A stretch of DNA of 64,000 bases from Leptoclinus maculatus (GCA_032191485.1 JAVDOI010000007.1:3411042-3475041); one strand, 5' to 3'. Shown: positions 1-11,332, counted from the first letter of the stretch. Made by a program: numbers and translations. Notes: a model not told the origin generated them from the letters alone.

Positions 1-146
1 CTTTTACACATGAGCCAGTCTTCAGGCAATAAGGGTAAATCTTAGTGGATCAGGTAATGTGTTTTCCATTTTAGTTCCAAATGTATGTGATACAGCATTC
101 TCCAGCCCTCTGTACAAAATCTACGGTATTGTCAACAATTCTGGTG

Positions 147-152
147 TTTAAT
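147..152 (-). promoter_or_regulatory. candidate polyadenylation signal of the sulfotransferase gene
   Basis: On the minus strand this reads ATTAAA, about 220 nt after the stop codon of the sulfotransferase ORF and 29 nt beyond the palindrome at 181-243. No AATAAA was seen between the stop and the window edge. Position only; the true 3' end may lie outside the window. Confidence 0.3.
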
Positions 153-180
153 CCTCTCACTCCACTGACAGTGTGAAGTG

Positions 181-243
181 TGTATTCGTCACAAATCAAT
201 GCTTTAACCTCAGAGGTTAAAGCATTGATTTGTGACGAATACA
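181..243. repeat. 63-bp perfect palindrome (31-bp arms, 1-nt centre)
   Basis: Arms 181-211 and 213-243 are exact reverse complements around a single base at 212. The match stops abruptly at 180/244. It lies 125-187 nt downstream of the sulfotransferase stop codon, so the transcript would carry a long perfect hairpin if its 3' UTR reaches this far. No transposon ends or target duplications were recognised. An assembly fold-back artefact is possible. Confidence 0.9.
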
Positions 244-367
244 TGCAAGTTGAGGACTCATTCTGCGGTACCACTCATTACAAACGTATACAGCCAATAA
301 ACCCTATAAAGAATACAGACGTCAGTCCAATGTAGTCTCTTGGTGTCTTTGTCATTCAAATGCAATT

Positions 368-1564
368 TTAACCATTACTAGGATGCTCCGTTTTATCTGG
401 CAACCAGCTGAACTGGTACGGTTCCTGTGGCACCAGTAGATCTATGTCAAGTCTCTTCTGTTCTTTTTCACTGTTAACCGTCCTGTATCCGAGCAATGAC
501 ATGGCCCCTTTACACACCTCCTGGATACGTTTGACCTTGTTGTGTGGCAGCATGGTACGCCAAGCCTGGGAGACATCGGCGGCATTCCGCGAGGTGATAT
601 CGAAGGCCTCTTTCTTGGAGCCTTTGCCTTTTCCGTGAGTCACCCTGTAGATCCATTCCTCCAACTGGCTGGTTGCCTCCAGACCTACAAACTCATACAG
701 GGCAGTTATCTCCTCGAGTGGGTTGCGTGCCACGTCCTCATAGCGGACCATTTTGTAGCGGCCTTTTAGAAATGGAGGGGGCTTTAGGATGGCCCTCTCA
801 TTAATGCGGATGTGGCTTCGGCAGATCTCCTGCATGACTTGATACTGCACCTCGGCTGCTGGAATGCTTCTCTGCTCCAAGACGATGGCACTATCACTCA
901 TGAAGGCTTTGGCTGACTCCTCTCTAGACCGCACCACAGCCCGGGGGTCTCGGACCAGGTGGATAATGCGGAGATCTAGGCTTGGGTCCTGCAAGAGCGG
1001 GTAGAGGGATTCCAGCTCAAAGAATCTCACTTCTTTCAGTACCACGTGACTGTAGGTGCCACAAGCCTCCTCCACCCCCTGCAGGCCACTAGTACCACAT
1101 GCCTTGGAGCACAGAGTCCGGTTGCTGAACTGGCCACGTGGCGTGAGAGAACAGGCTGGCGGTGAGCACAGTGCTCTACTGTGACTCCACATAAACAAGG
1201 AGGACACATTGTGGTTCTCTGGCAGGTAGGCCTCCATCACAGACAAGTCACACTGGAATACGCTTCGTAACAGATCCCTCACAGCCATTCGAAGAACCCG
1301 CGCACCGGGTTTCGGAAGTTTGGTCCACACATGCCACGCTGGCTCCATAAGATAGAAGACAGATGGGTGCTGGCTGAACACTTGACCTATGAAGGACGAG
1401 CCTGATCGCCACGATGACAGCAGCAGAACGTGAACTTTGCCGTTGGAGGGGGCGGAACCGCAGGGACTAAGCTGGACGTACCAGCCGCAGAACAGAACCA
1501 CTGCTGCTCCCTGCAGGATCACCAGGAAAATCATTGTGCTGAGGTTCACTCTGCAGCGGAGCAT
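368..1564 (-). CDS. chst6: carbohydrate (GlcNAc) 6-O-sulfotransferase, CHST5/CHST6 type
   Basis: Intact 398-residue intronless ORF. It is a type II Golgi membrane enzyme that transfers sulfate from PAPS to C6 of N-acetylglucosamine; human CHST6 makes corneal keratan sulfate. Visible features: a short cytoplasmic N-terminus, a signal anchor at about residues 11-30, the 5'-phosphosulfate-binding loop LSSWRSGSSFIG at 49-60, EPAWHVW at 74-80 and the 3'-phosphate-binding motif LVRDPRAVVRSR at 203-214. N-glycosylation sequons lie at about N119 and N148. Length and motifs match human CHST5/6 (about 390-411 aa), and the CDS is a single exon as in those genes. The adjacent tmem231-gabarapl2-adat1 order supports the CHST5/CHST6 locus. 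The start is the first Met, just before the anchor. Family identity is near certain; the choice between the chst5 and chst6 paralogue is not settled by reading alone. Confidence 0.93.
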   Translation of the reverse strand: MLRCRVNLSTMIFLVILQGAAVVLFCGWYVQLSPCGSAPSNGKVHVLLLSSWRSGSSFIGQVFSQHPSVFYLMEPAWHVWTKLPKPGARVLRMAVRDLLRSVFQCDLSVMEAYLPENHNVSSLFMWSHSRALCSPPACSLTPRGQFSNRTLCSKACGTSGLQGVEEACGTYSHVVLKEVRFFELESLYPLLQDPSLDLRIIHLVRDPRAVVRSREESAKAFMSDSAIVLEQRSIPAAEVQYQVMQEICRSHIRINERAILKPPPFLKGRYKMVRYEDVARNPLEEITALYEFVGLEATSQLEEWIYRVTHGKGKGSKKEAFDITSRNAADVSQAWRTMLPHNKVKRIQEVCKGAMSLLGYRTVNSEKEQKRLDIDLLVPQEPYQFSWLPDKTEHPSNG

Positions 1565-1637
1565 GATGGCTGAGGATCACTGCCGGTCTCTGGTGCTCGA
1601 TGTGGATTTTCTTCTTTTCCGTGCTTGGTGGAGCTGA

Positions 1638-1700
1638 GGGGGGGGGGGGGGGGAGAGAGAGAGAGAGCGAGAGAAAGAGAGAGAGAAAGAGAGAAATGGA
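1638..1700. repeat. poly-G / (GA)n low-complexity tract
   Basis: A G run at 1638-1653 is followed by GA-rich repeats, 74 bp upstream of the sulfotransferase start codon on its 5' side. On the gene's strand it is a C/TC-rich pyrimidine tract, which could belong to a splice acceptor for a 5' noncoding exon or to promoter DNA. Confidence 0.85.
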
Positions 1701-1890
1701 TATGTTGAATAGGAAACATGTTTTTCCACAAAGCATAATTTTCCTTGAAAGTCACCACTAAGCAACACTTACCGTCGGTATAATATCGTATATAATGAAT
1801 AATTAGGCCACTTTCATCCTAACGAGGGTAGGCTTGGGTGGTGTCTGTTTTTTCATACCTTCATTCCTTTCTTACATTTCATGGGTGTGT

Positions 1891-2070
1891 GGTATGTGAC
1901 GGTATATGGTGAAATATGACGGCATGTGACGGTATATGGTGAAATATGACGGCATGTGACGGTATATGGTGAAATATGACGGCATGTGACGGTATATGGT
2001 GAAATATGATGGCATGTGACGGTATATGGTGAAATATGACGGCATGTGACGGTATATGGTGAAATATGAT
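1891..2070. repeat. 30-bp minisatellite, six copies
   Basis: Six consecutive 30-bp units with very few differences. The last copy runs directly into a BED-finger hAT remnant. Because 30 is a multiple of 3, the array is open in some frames and creates spurious ten-residue repeat ORFs on the minus strand. Confidence 0.92.
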
Positions 2071-3298
2071 GGCACTGGGAACAAAAAAAAAAAAAAAAAG
2101 AGGAAACGAGAGTGAGCATCAGACTGGGAACAAAAAGAGGAAATATGATGAACATGATCTGGGTCTGGGCTTCACTTGGATTGGCAATGCAGATTGCCCA
2201 AAGCCACAGTGCGTGGTGTGCAGTGAGGTTCTGACTAACAGCTGTCTGAAGCCCTCTTATTTACGTCACCACCTGAACACCAAGCATGCCAGTGCAAGTC
2301 AAAAGCTCCTTACATTTTTATATCAGTCTCATTCTGTGTTGGGTCTACAAACAACGCACTACGGGCTTCATATCTGGTCAGTTACAGAATAGGAAGAAAG
2401 GGGCTACCTCACACAATCGCCGAAGACGTGTGCTTGCCAGCTGCCAAAGAGATGGTGGAATGTATGATTGGAGAGAGAGAAGCAAAAAAGTTGGACATGA
2501 TCCCGGTGTCCAACAACACTGTGTCGCGCCGCATCGATGCTCTGTCCGAAGACATCCTGGCTGCATTAGTTGGTCGCGTGAAGAAGAGTGAGTTTTACAG
2601 GCCAGCTGATCTACTTTCAGTCCTCAATGATGCTGTGAAACTGGTGAACTTCATTAAAGCTCGCCCGCTAAATTCAAGACTGTTCACACTGTTATGCAAT
2701 GAGATGGGCAGCGAACACAAAGCACTGCTGCTGCATACTGAAGTGCGTTGGTTGTCCCGCGGCAAGGTGTTGACAAGGCTTTTTAAACTGCGGCACGAAC
2801 TTCAGCAGTTTTTTGAGGACAACCCGTTTCATTTGGCCTCCAATCTGCATGAAGAGGACTTTCTGCAGAAGCTCACCTATCTGGCCGACATCTTTTCTGT
2901 TCTGAATTTCAGTCTGCAGGGAGTCAGTGTTACTTTGTAACTGTGGCATGGTGTTGCCTCTTGCTGTTTTTAATCTTTTTTAATTGTATTCCTGTATCCA
3001 GTTCACACCTGTAGTTCGTTTGCTTTGTTCTGATTCAGGGATTAATACGATACAATGTTGCAGTTGCCCCTTTGTTCGATTTGTGTTCACACTGCAACAT
3101 TTAACAGCTGACTAAATATTGTAAACAAACGCCACGCGCAAGCAAACTGTTCTCTCATTGGTCCGATTTTTATGCGGCTATAAATAGGCTCTGTTGCTTT
3201 TTTTTTTTTTTTTTTTTTAAGTGTGGGGGATTGGGGGTGTGTGAACCCGGTCGGGATGTAGAAGGGGGTGCGTGGCCTAAAAGGTTTGGGAACCGCTG
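2071..3298 (+). mobile_element. hAT transposon remnant (BED finger plus transposase fragment)
   Basis: Two coding pieces read on the plus strand. At about 2066-2390 is a BED zinc finger (C-x2-C in QCVVC, then HHLNTKH) preceded by a lysine-rich start. At 2428-2940 is a 170-aa transposase fragment containing NNTVSRRIDALSEDI, then TEVRWLSRGKVLTRLF, as in ZBED5/SCAND3-type hAT proteins. The middle catalytic part is missing between these motifs and the reading frame changes near 2390, so this is a deletion derivative. The right end reads as a hAT terminal repeat whose reverse complement begins CAGCGGTTCCCAAACC (end at 3298), followed by CTCTAAAG, a plausible 8-bp target site. No matching left terminus was found; the left side abuts the minisatellite. 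Confidence 0.8.
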
Positions 3299-5545
3299 CT
3301 CTAAAGCATAACTCAAAGTACTGGCATGAGATGGGGGTTATTACCTCTGCAGTTTATGATGTGATTCCTTTCAACTTTATCTCCCGGTAACGAACACGTA
3401 GGTGAGCTGACAAGAAAGAGACAGAGAACATAAAGCACAGTCACATGTGGGGAGCAGAAGAGCCTGTGTAGACGCAACCGAGTCAGGGGTTTCCACTTGT
3501 GCACACAATGTCCAGCTGGGGGAAGATGGTAGCCAGCTGGGGACCCGGGTGGGGGAGAAATATGGGGGGGGGGGGGGGGGGGCGGGTCTGTGGGTCTGGC
3601 GCGCAGGAAATGTAGTGACCCAAACACCTCTTTTCCTGAATTCTGGTGAATTTGTATTCACCAATTTAGTTTTATGGAAACATAAAACTCTGGTGCCAGG
3701 TGATAATACGAAAATACAAAAAAGACAGATGTCCGTACGGAAGTGTTTCTCCAAAGAGTTTCAGAAAGGAAAAGCCTCAAGTCCATCACGGGAGGATACA
3801 TCTTTTTAGGGTTCGATTAAAGGCAGGGACACCCACCACATCTCCTCAGTGGTCTCTCCCCGAGCCTCAAAATAAACTCAGTGAAAAGAAACAAGAGCAA
3901 ACAGAAGAAACAGAGTTTGGGGCTGTCCTTCGGTGTTCCCAGAGGGAGATCAAGATCCCTGCTGTCGGAGATGATCCATGTCAGCGTACCATAATCTGTT
4001 GTGCTTATTGAACAAGCCCTGACATGAGCTCCTCCCCTCCAGACCCTCCGGATACAAAGGTAAACACCAGACATTACCCTGACAGATCCATCTTCCTCTC
4101 TCTCTCTCTTATTCAGTCTCCTCAGTTGCTGGTATTAGTCACAGCACATGTACGTGTCCATTCAGGTATTTCCTTAAAAAAACACATTGTTGTAATGATA
4201 AGCTAATCATAAAGGTTTTATCTTATCTCATCTCCAAACATGTCATACATTGGCAACTTCACGGAATTTCCCTAAGAGACTGATTCACCCTTGTTGTACA
4301 TTTCCTACATTTATTGTCTATTCAAGCATATCACATGTGTCATTTAACTTTACAGCATGTTACGTCATCAATGAAAATACATCTTGAGTTACTAATTCCT
4401 TTACTTTAGATTGACTGATGTTCCAACATTTCCACATAAAAAAAACTCACAAAAACAGGCCTCTAAAACTCCTGTGTTCCGGTCCTCATGAGTTACCACA
4501 TACTAATTCCTCTCAGTGGGTGTGGCAACGATCCACAAGGACTGGATCCAGGTAATAAGGAGTTTCACCTACCACCTATGTCCACCTAGACCACCTTGGA
4601 TTGTTCAACAGTCTGTCCAACAGGGGACAACTTCCCATCATCGCTAACAGAGACGGTGTCCTCTAGTTGACTCTTTTCAAACCGTAAGGGTTTGAGCATT
4701 AGTACCAGTGTTTCTGGTGTCTATCAACTGAAATCGGCAGGCTTGCGATAATTTCTATCCCCAATTAAATCAGTAACTAAAGTCAGTGAGGGTGGCAGAG
4801 AGAATGGGTGCTGCAGGGAAATAAGCCCTTTCCTGTCATTGCACTGAAACAGATCCAAGTTCAGTGACAGACACGGACAATGGGTTTCATGACGCCGCCT
4901 TCTCTCTCAAGATACCAGTTTAGCAAGGGAGTTGTTTAATGTCTAGTGCGTATGATCTGACGGCACCTAGCCAAGAGGTTGCAGTTTACAACCAACTGAA
5001 ACTTCTCCCATGTGGCAAGAGGAAGCCCCAACTACTGTGGCTGATACGAAAAAAAAAAACACAATTTCTATCCTACCCTCTAATTCTGCCAACAACTCTT
5101 TCTCAAAGGAGGAGAAATTAAAACTTCTCTACTAACTAACTTTTTAGCTAGCTAGCTGGTTAACAATAAAACATTTTGTTAATTAAGGAATACAGAGCTG
5201 ATGGCAGTTTCAGTCCCCATCTTTTATAGCCTAATAACTAGTTTCTAACAGGTGGCAAGCTTCTCCATATTGATAAAACTCTATTTAATTTTGGGTTAAA
5301 CTTGGATTTACTAAACCGTGATTACTTTTTAATTGTGCAACAGCGCTTTGCATAATTTCTATTTAATTTCTAAACTCTGATTAGAATTGATTTTAGATTA
5401 AATACATCCTTGTTAGTCCCACCCAGCCCAACAGTTGCTGTCATTTTCATTTTCTGCAAAACATACATTTGGTCACCTGCCCATGTTTGTGACAGACTGT
5501 ATTAGGGTCAGATTCCTAAGGAAAAACTAATTTGGATCTGGTTCC
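3299..5545. other. intergenic, no gene seen
   Basis: No conserved coding sequence or recognisable repeat family was seen. There is a poly-G run at about 3564-3582 and AT-rich DNA with scattered homopolymers. The short ORFs here have no recognisable domains. Confidence 0.5.
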
Positions 5546-5826
5546 AAGTCCACTTTATGGTCTGTTTGACTCTAAATGGACCATAATTTACTAAATGAAC
5601 ATCATGCTGTATTGAAGAAGACTTGAAACTAGAGATTGAGACCATAAAATCATGTTCACAATGTTTACTGAGGTAATAAATCAAGAGAGAAGTAGAGTCA
5701 TTTTCTCATAGACTTCTATACAATCAGACTTCTTTTTGCAACCAGGAGTTCCCCCTGCTGGCCATTAAAGAGAATGCAAGTTTAAGGCACTTGACTTCAC
5801 TTTTCAGAACCGGAGGTTGTCACCTG
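5546..5826 (+). repeat. dispersed repeat family X, copy A (partial)
   Basis: Shares long near-identical stretches with the copies at 9440-9952, 25169-25629 and 28989-29488. The shared core includes TAGAGTCATTTTCTCATAGA and the short CCCCCTGCTGG segment. It is truncated on the left relative to copy D. No coding capacity; probably a non-autonomous DNA transposon common in percomorph fish (inference from family memory). Confidence 0.8.
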
Positions 5827-6929
5827 GGGGGGAACGGCAAGTCTGATAAACATTTATTTACCGTCCATGATGATAAAGTATGAGCTTGTGGCCTTTTGTT
5901 GTCCTGCTTACATCTGAGAACACAAACACATTCTGCAGAAAGCTGCTTGTTGGGCACAGCTGTCTGAATGACCAAACAATAAGCTTGTTGGGTTACAACA
6001 AGCTCCTCGGGGTTGTCCTACGGTGTCACGCAGCTGCACGGAAAAACCACGAGTATTGGTGGGAAGAGCTTTATGTTCAGAGGATAAATAAACTTCAGAG
6101 TCGGGCAGTCTTCTTCGACAACAACCTCAAACAGCTTTGTAACTCCTTTTTTTTATATTGGAGGGCTGCCTTCAATTAAATGTGTTAAACAATATGCAAA
6201 CACCTCACATTGGTGTGGCTGTTGATTCGAAAAAGTTGGAATAATTACGAGATCCTGCTGCTGGTCGTAACATGGCAAATATTAGGGCTGGGTGTTGTTA
6301 GGGCATTGTTGGTTGTAATTATTGTGATACTTCAATCCACCACATAGGCTATTAACTCTTCAACCTTCATGACAAATCTCTGAGCCTCAAACTCCCACCA
6401 CACCCCAGGAATAGTACTTGAAGGTAATTCAGGGAGGTCTGCGGCAAAAGAGTTTTCATTTACATTTATTGAATCAACCAGTCATTTTCACCTCTCAAGG
6501 ACAATACTCTTGCCGTGTGGCCCCCGGGTGAAATGATAGAACCGCCCGGAGCTAGCTGTACAGACCCGGACCGAATGGGATTAATGGGGTGTTATGGAGC
6601 CCCCTCCGTGCGTTTTTAATAAATCCTGAGTTTGGTTCAAGTAGAAGTTTCTGCATACGTATAGCCACCAACGAACTGTTGTTTGCCGCGCGTGACTTAA
6701 TTTGTCAGGACGAAAAGGTGGATTTATTAATGATTTGTCATTATATAAAAGTGCGTTCTGCTAGCTTCTTCCCAGGGGTCCCATGGACGGAACTAGCTAA
6801 CTTACACGAATCACCAAGGTGACCAGAGACAAAAAAACGGCGCTGGCCGAAGAGGAAAGAGAGGAGAAGATAGTTTATGTATTTCTCATTTAGCAGAGTA
6901 TATTTTACCTTTAGCTTTGTTTTCGGTCG
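5827..6929. other. intergenic, no gene seen
   Basis: No conserved coding region recognised. Short ORFs at 5880-6179 and 6589-6822 show no domain or codon evidence. Confidence 0.4.
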
Positions 6930-7210
6930 TGGTGCCTGGCGACGGAGCCGGTGCGCCGTGCTCTCCCGTCCTGAGACCCCGCAGCGCTGTCCTCTGCTCC
7001 CCTCTGTCCTCTGGCCTCTGGCCGGCAGCTGCTGCTCGGCTACTTACACCGTCCGGTCGTGTACGAAGCGGTGTTTTGAGACGTGGCCAGAGGCTCTTGC
7101 TGGGCTGACTGGCGAGTGGGCTGGGCGGGGGCTCCGAGATAAAGGCAGGGTGGTGGGACGGAGCAGCGGAGCGGGCGGGACGAGGGCAGGAGCACCGTTG
7201 CTGCTCTCCA
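6930..7210. promoter_or_regulatory. CpG-rich island, candidate distal promoter or first exon
   Basis: A sharply GC- and CpG-rich patch in AT-rich surroundings. It contains Sp1-like boxes (GGGCGGGG near 7126 and GCGGGCGGGA near 7170). It lies 5.4 kb upstream of the sulfotransferase start on that gene's 5' side, and CHST5/6 genes commonly have 5' noncoding exons. It could therefore be that gene's promoter. Overlapping ORFs on both strands have no recognisable domain and look like GC-rich artefacts. Confidence 0.4.
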
Positions 7211-7689
7211 AAAACACACAGTAGGCTGCTGTCATTAAAGACTGTGACAAACTCAATATTAAAGTTAGGCAACATTCATCAATACAAAAGTGGTTACAGT
7301 GACGCTGCGTGACGTAGGCTGACGGTCTCTGTGCAGAGGTTATTCAGCTGAAAATGACTTATTATGCAAATTAAGTTTGTGGGTTTTAAAGGAATGGTTA
7401 CTTGAACAAAGGAAACGTGTATGCTCAATTATGTGAGCATGTATAGTGTAATGATACCACTATTCACCTGACTTAAAAACTCCAAATACTAAACATAACT
7501 TTACTTACTTTACTGTGCTTGTACTAAAATGTTCTGGCTTTTCTGTCAAAATATTAAAATTAAAAAAATAAAAGATCCAGGATAGTGCGAGGTTGTAATT
7601 ATTAAGTTTGTGTCAAGTAATAGAGGAATTAAAACACTTAACTGACAAACCACTTACTGTGTTTTTAACTAACAGCATGTAACGATTCC

Positions 7690-8475
7690 CACAAAGTACA
7701 AGTACCTATAGTGGTGGCGTGTCCTGTACAACAAAGTACTTTACTCAAGATACATACTATGTCTCGTGTGTAGTACCTGTATTTTCTTTACAGGTTTTTA
7801 ATTTAATGCCACTTTACTCAACTACATTTCAGAGGGAAATATTCCACCAAAATAACTTGACAACTATTGTACTGTACGATATTAAAACATATGATGATCT
7901 TATACAAGTGTCACAGCTCTGCCCCTTCTCTTCTGTCTCTTTATTTCTCACTCACCTATCAGCTCATTCAATGGACATATCAGCCTAACTCCCTTCACCT
8001 GCCTCTGATCACTAATCAAGCACACCCTCCTCATCAGCACAACTCCCCTCACCTGTTCAAGCCACTATATAAACCCCTGCCTCTCAGTCACTCTTTGCCA
8101 GATCATTGCCACGTCTACCTACCTGTTTGGCTCGTCCTGGTCCCAGTTTCCCAGTCTGCCTACCCTGCCCTGTCTTGTCCTGCCGGATTTTCCCCCTCGT
8201 CTCTGGTCTCGTCCTTGGATTCCCTGTTGTGTTCCGGTAAAGATTCTTGTTTTGTTCATATCTTATTAAAACCTGTTTCTCACTGCATCTGACTGTCTGC
8301 TTTTGAGTCCTCCACCACACCCCGTGACAAAAAGTAGGCCTACATCTTGCTGATACTTCCATTTCTTTCCTTAAGCAGTAACCATTTCAACGCTTTTACA
8401 TGCAATGGATTATTTTTATAGTGTGGTATTGCTACTTCGACTCGAGTAGATTATATAAACTTCCACCACTGCTCA
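7690..8475. mobile_element. MITE-like repeat (TACTTTTACT family) split by an LTR
   Basis: The left part at about 7690-7905 and right part at about 8330-8475 resemble the fish repeat rich in TACTTTACTCAAG-like words, bounded by AGTGGTGG on the left and TTCCACCACTG on the right. The same family occurs at about 19520-20070 and in part near 44395-44520. The two halves are separated by the putative solo LTR at 7909-8329. Confidence 0.55.
7909..8329 (+). mobile_element. putative solo LTR
   Basis: About 421 bp starting TGTCAC and ending GTGACA, so it has the TG...CA ends and short inverted termini of an LTR. Flanks are ACAAG and AAAAG (4 of 5 match), a possible 5-bp target duplication. A TATA-like TATATAAA lies near 8068 and an ATTAAA polyadenylation-like signal near 8265. 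There are no gag-pol remnants nearby, which suggests recombination to a solo LTR. Family not identified. Confidence 0.5.
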
Positions 8476-9029
8476 TAAGAAACATTTCATGAAAATCCAT
8501 TTAAACCCAATGTCAACTCATTTGAAGTCCTCTGTTAAAATGTTATCTTGTAAACCACAAACTAGTACAGCAATCGGATAAACGTGGTGATGTCAAAAAT
8601 ACGTTATTTCTCGCTGAAAAGCAGCGGAGCAAAAGCCTGGAAAAGTATTAAAAAAGGAATAGTTTAGTTAAGCATACTGACAAACTTTTAAGTTGTTTTG
8701 CAAATGATTGCAGGTGTTACTTGTTTGCAATACAACAACAAGATTAGTGGCCAGCAGCAAAATAAAAACAATCATTAAGATTGAAGCATGCAGAATCTCC
8801 CTTGTAAAATGTATGAGTACTGGATTTACAACCATCCAACACAGGTGACTCGGGTCAGAGGACGACAACCAGGAGCTAATTTCTGTGATGTTGCTTTGGA
8901 GGCAACATGATTGATGATTCTTTCTTAATAATTTAATAACCAAGAGAGATCTGGACAGGTCAGCACTATTTGACACTGCTAATTATACCGCGCTTGTAGT
9001 AGTATCCTGTGGGTGCTTCTGTTTGTGAC

Positions 9030-9400
9030 TCCATCCATCCATTTGCTGCTTATCTGGGGCCAGGCTAAGCAAGGTAATTCAGACGTCCATCTACCCAGGA
9101 CCGTTTTCCAGGATCCAAAGGTGTTCCCCAAGCGGTATATAATCTCTTCAGCATGTTCTCGGTGGAGGTCTCTGGAAAACCTCCAAAGGAAGACACACAG
9201 AACCCAAAGCTGAGCCCGAACACCCATACGGAGGAGGCTCATTTCATCTGCTTGAATTCGCAATCATTCATTTGGTCACTACCCAAAGCTCATGGGTGAG
9301 GGTTGGAATGTAGACCGACTGGTAAGCCCTGTCTAACTCTTCACCACAAAGATCTGGAACAATGTCGATCTCGCGTACTATTTTAATCGCACTCCACGTC
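9030..9400 (-). mobile_element. LINE-type dispersed repeat fragment
   Basis: Contains words characteristic of a very common fish retroelement (CCATCCATCCATTTGCTGCT, GGAAAACCTCCAAAG, ACCCAAAGCTCATGGGTGAG). It is truncated and carries no intact ORF. Orientation and family (L2/Rex-like) are inferred. Confidence 0.5.
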
Positions 9401-9439
9401 CATATGCTGACGGCAACACTTTCGCAAGCATGTTGGGGT

Positions 9440-9952
9440 TCAGTGCCTTAAACTTGCATTTTTTCTAATTGTCCAGCAGGGGGCGACTCCTCTGGTTGTA
9501 TAGAAGTCTATGAGAAAATGACTCTACTTCTCACTTGATTTATTCCCTCAGTAAACCTTGTAAACATGAGTTTATGGTCTCAATCTCTAGTTTCAAGTCT
9601 TCTTTAATGCAGCATGATGTTCATTCAGTAACTTATGGTCCATTTAGAGTCAAATAAGCCATAAAGCAGGGGATGCTTTAGGGAGGGCCAACTTTGTGAT
9701 TGACAGGTTGCTACCACAGTGTTGTCCGGTCTGGGAGTTGTCTGACAACTGTAACTCTTTCACAGTGACTTATTCAGCATGCGGTTGTACTTAGCTCCAC
9801 CATTTCGTGTCACTCCTGGTTGCAAAATGCCACGGCCAAAAACCAAGACAGCGACAGCACAAATGCCGAACTCAAGGCTTCAAAGCGGCAGTCCACAAAC
9901 AATGGTTGACGTCAAGGTGACTACGTCCACTTCATATACATAGCCTATGGTT
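9440..9952 (-). repeat. dispersed repeat family X, copy B
   Basis: Reverse-orientation copy sharing the family core with 5546-5826, 25169-25629 and 28989-29488. It ends at the ACTTCATATACATAGCCTAT side, which corresponds to the beginning of copy D. Confidence 0.8.
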
Positions 9953-11071
9953 GAAATCCCCAGAAAAAGCTATAATAGTCACTGAAATGATTTTGGGACA
10001 TTTAACTTCAAGAGGGTTCAAAGGAGCATTCTTTAGCAGCTTGTCTAAAGGTGCCTACCCTTGTGCCAACTTTAAAGGGGGCTGAGGCAAGATGCCCTTA
10101 ATGTTGCTAAGCGACCACAACTAGCAACCGTATCATTTTGTGGAGCCGATCTTCTTCCAAACATTGTTTTTTAAGTGTGTATCAAAATATTGACAGTGGG
10201 ACAGATCGTAAAGCTCTGGGTAGACCGGCACAAAAATGATCACCGTCTCCTCCATATTTACCGTAGACTGATGGGTCAAAGTTGAAAGAAGTTTGACGCC
10301 ACGCCAAGGGTTGCACTTGAGCTGGGCTCGTCTGCTCTTCCCTTTGGAAAACAAATGACACAGCCAGCGCAACGCGGTTTTACCGCTGATCATGCGTGTG
10401 CGGCTTAAGGCTGTAGGTGAAACAGATGATATTCCCATATATATGCAGGCGTAAGATGTAAATAGAATGGACCTGAGTTTAGCTCTCCTGGGCCTTGGTA
10501 AATTAACTGGAATGGAATAATATTGATCACAGCATTCATCCAGAGGAAAATAACACAACACTGAAACAAGGATGCACCTGGTTCCTGTAAAAACCACACT
10601 CATATCCTGTTCTGCTGTTCTCTGAGGCCAAAGCTAAAGCTCTTTGGTCACCAGTAAATGCTTGCTGGATGAGGAGAGAGGAGTGGAGGGGGCAGGGGTG
10701 GGTGTCCCTGCTCTGGGGCACTGATGTGGAATCAGTTTGAAACAGCCACAGTAGGGCAGTGTAAAAAAAAACAGGCTCTGTAACCGTTTGTGTGACGGCA
10801 CTATTGTTGAAAAAACGGTAACAAACCAGCTGAAAGACTGTTTCTTATTTTTTCTTGAATATCTCTCAACTATTGGATGCATTGCCGTGGAATTCTGTGC
10901 AGACGTCCATGGTGCTCAATTTTCACTCATCCTGTGAAAGATCTCAACAATTACGGTACCCGATGGATTGGCGTACAGTTTTGCACAGACATTCATGATT
11001 CCAGAGGATGAAGCCTAAAAACTTCTGGGATCCCCTGACTTTTCATCTAGCTCCATCGTCATGTAAAAATA
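9953..11071. other. intergenic, no gene seen
   Basis: ORFs on the minus strand at 10133-10882 have no recognisable domain. No RNA gene or repeat boundary identified. Confidence 0.4.
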
Positions 11072-11332
11072 TTACTTAATTAGTTCATAGTTCATAATCT
11101 CCACTGTCTTTAGAGCGTTGAGCTCCAAGGTGTTCAGACCGCACCAGGTCACCAGATGGTCAGTCTCCCACCTGTAGGCGGACTCATCCCCACCAGAGAT
11201 GAGTCCAATGAGGGTGATGTCATCCGCGAACTTCAGGAGCTTGACGGACTGGTGACTGGAGGTGCAGCTGTTGGTGTACTGGGAGAAGAGCAGAGGGGAA
11301 AGGACGCAGCCTTGGGGGGAGCCCATGAACAA
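11072..11332 (-). mobile_element. LINE reverse transcriptase fragment
   Basis: An 86-aa ORF with classical RT blocks: GSPQGCVLSPLLFSQYTN (motif B region), KFADDITLIG with the catalytic FADD (motif C), and SGGDESAYRWETDHLVTWC. These match L2/Rex1-type non-LTR retrotransposons of fish. It is a short 5'- and 3'-truncated piece with no endonuclease domain nearby. Confidence 0.85.

Noticed and set aside
1853..2155. Minus-strand ORF of repeated HISPYTVTCR units
   Set aside because: A 30-bp minisatellite is automatically open in frame; no start context or homologue.
6877..7275. Overlapping ORFs on both strands of the CpG-rich block
   Set aside because: Stop-poor because of GC content; no domain or homology recognised on either strand.
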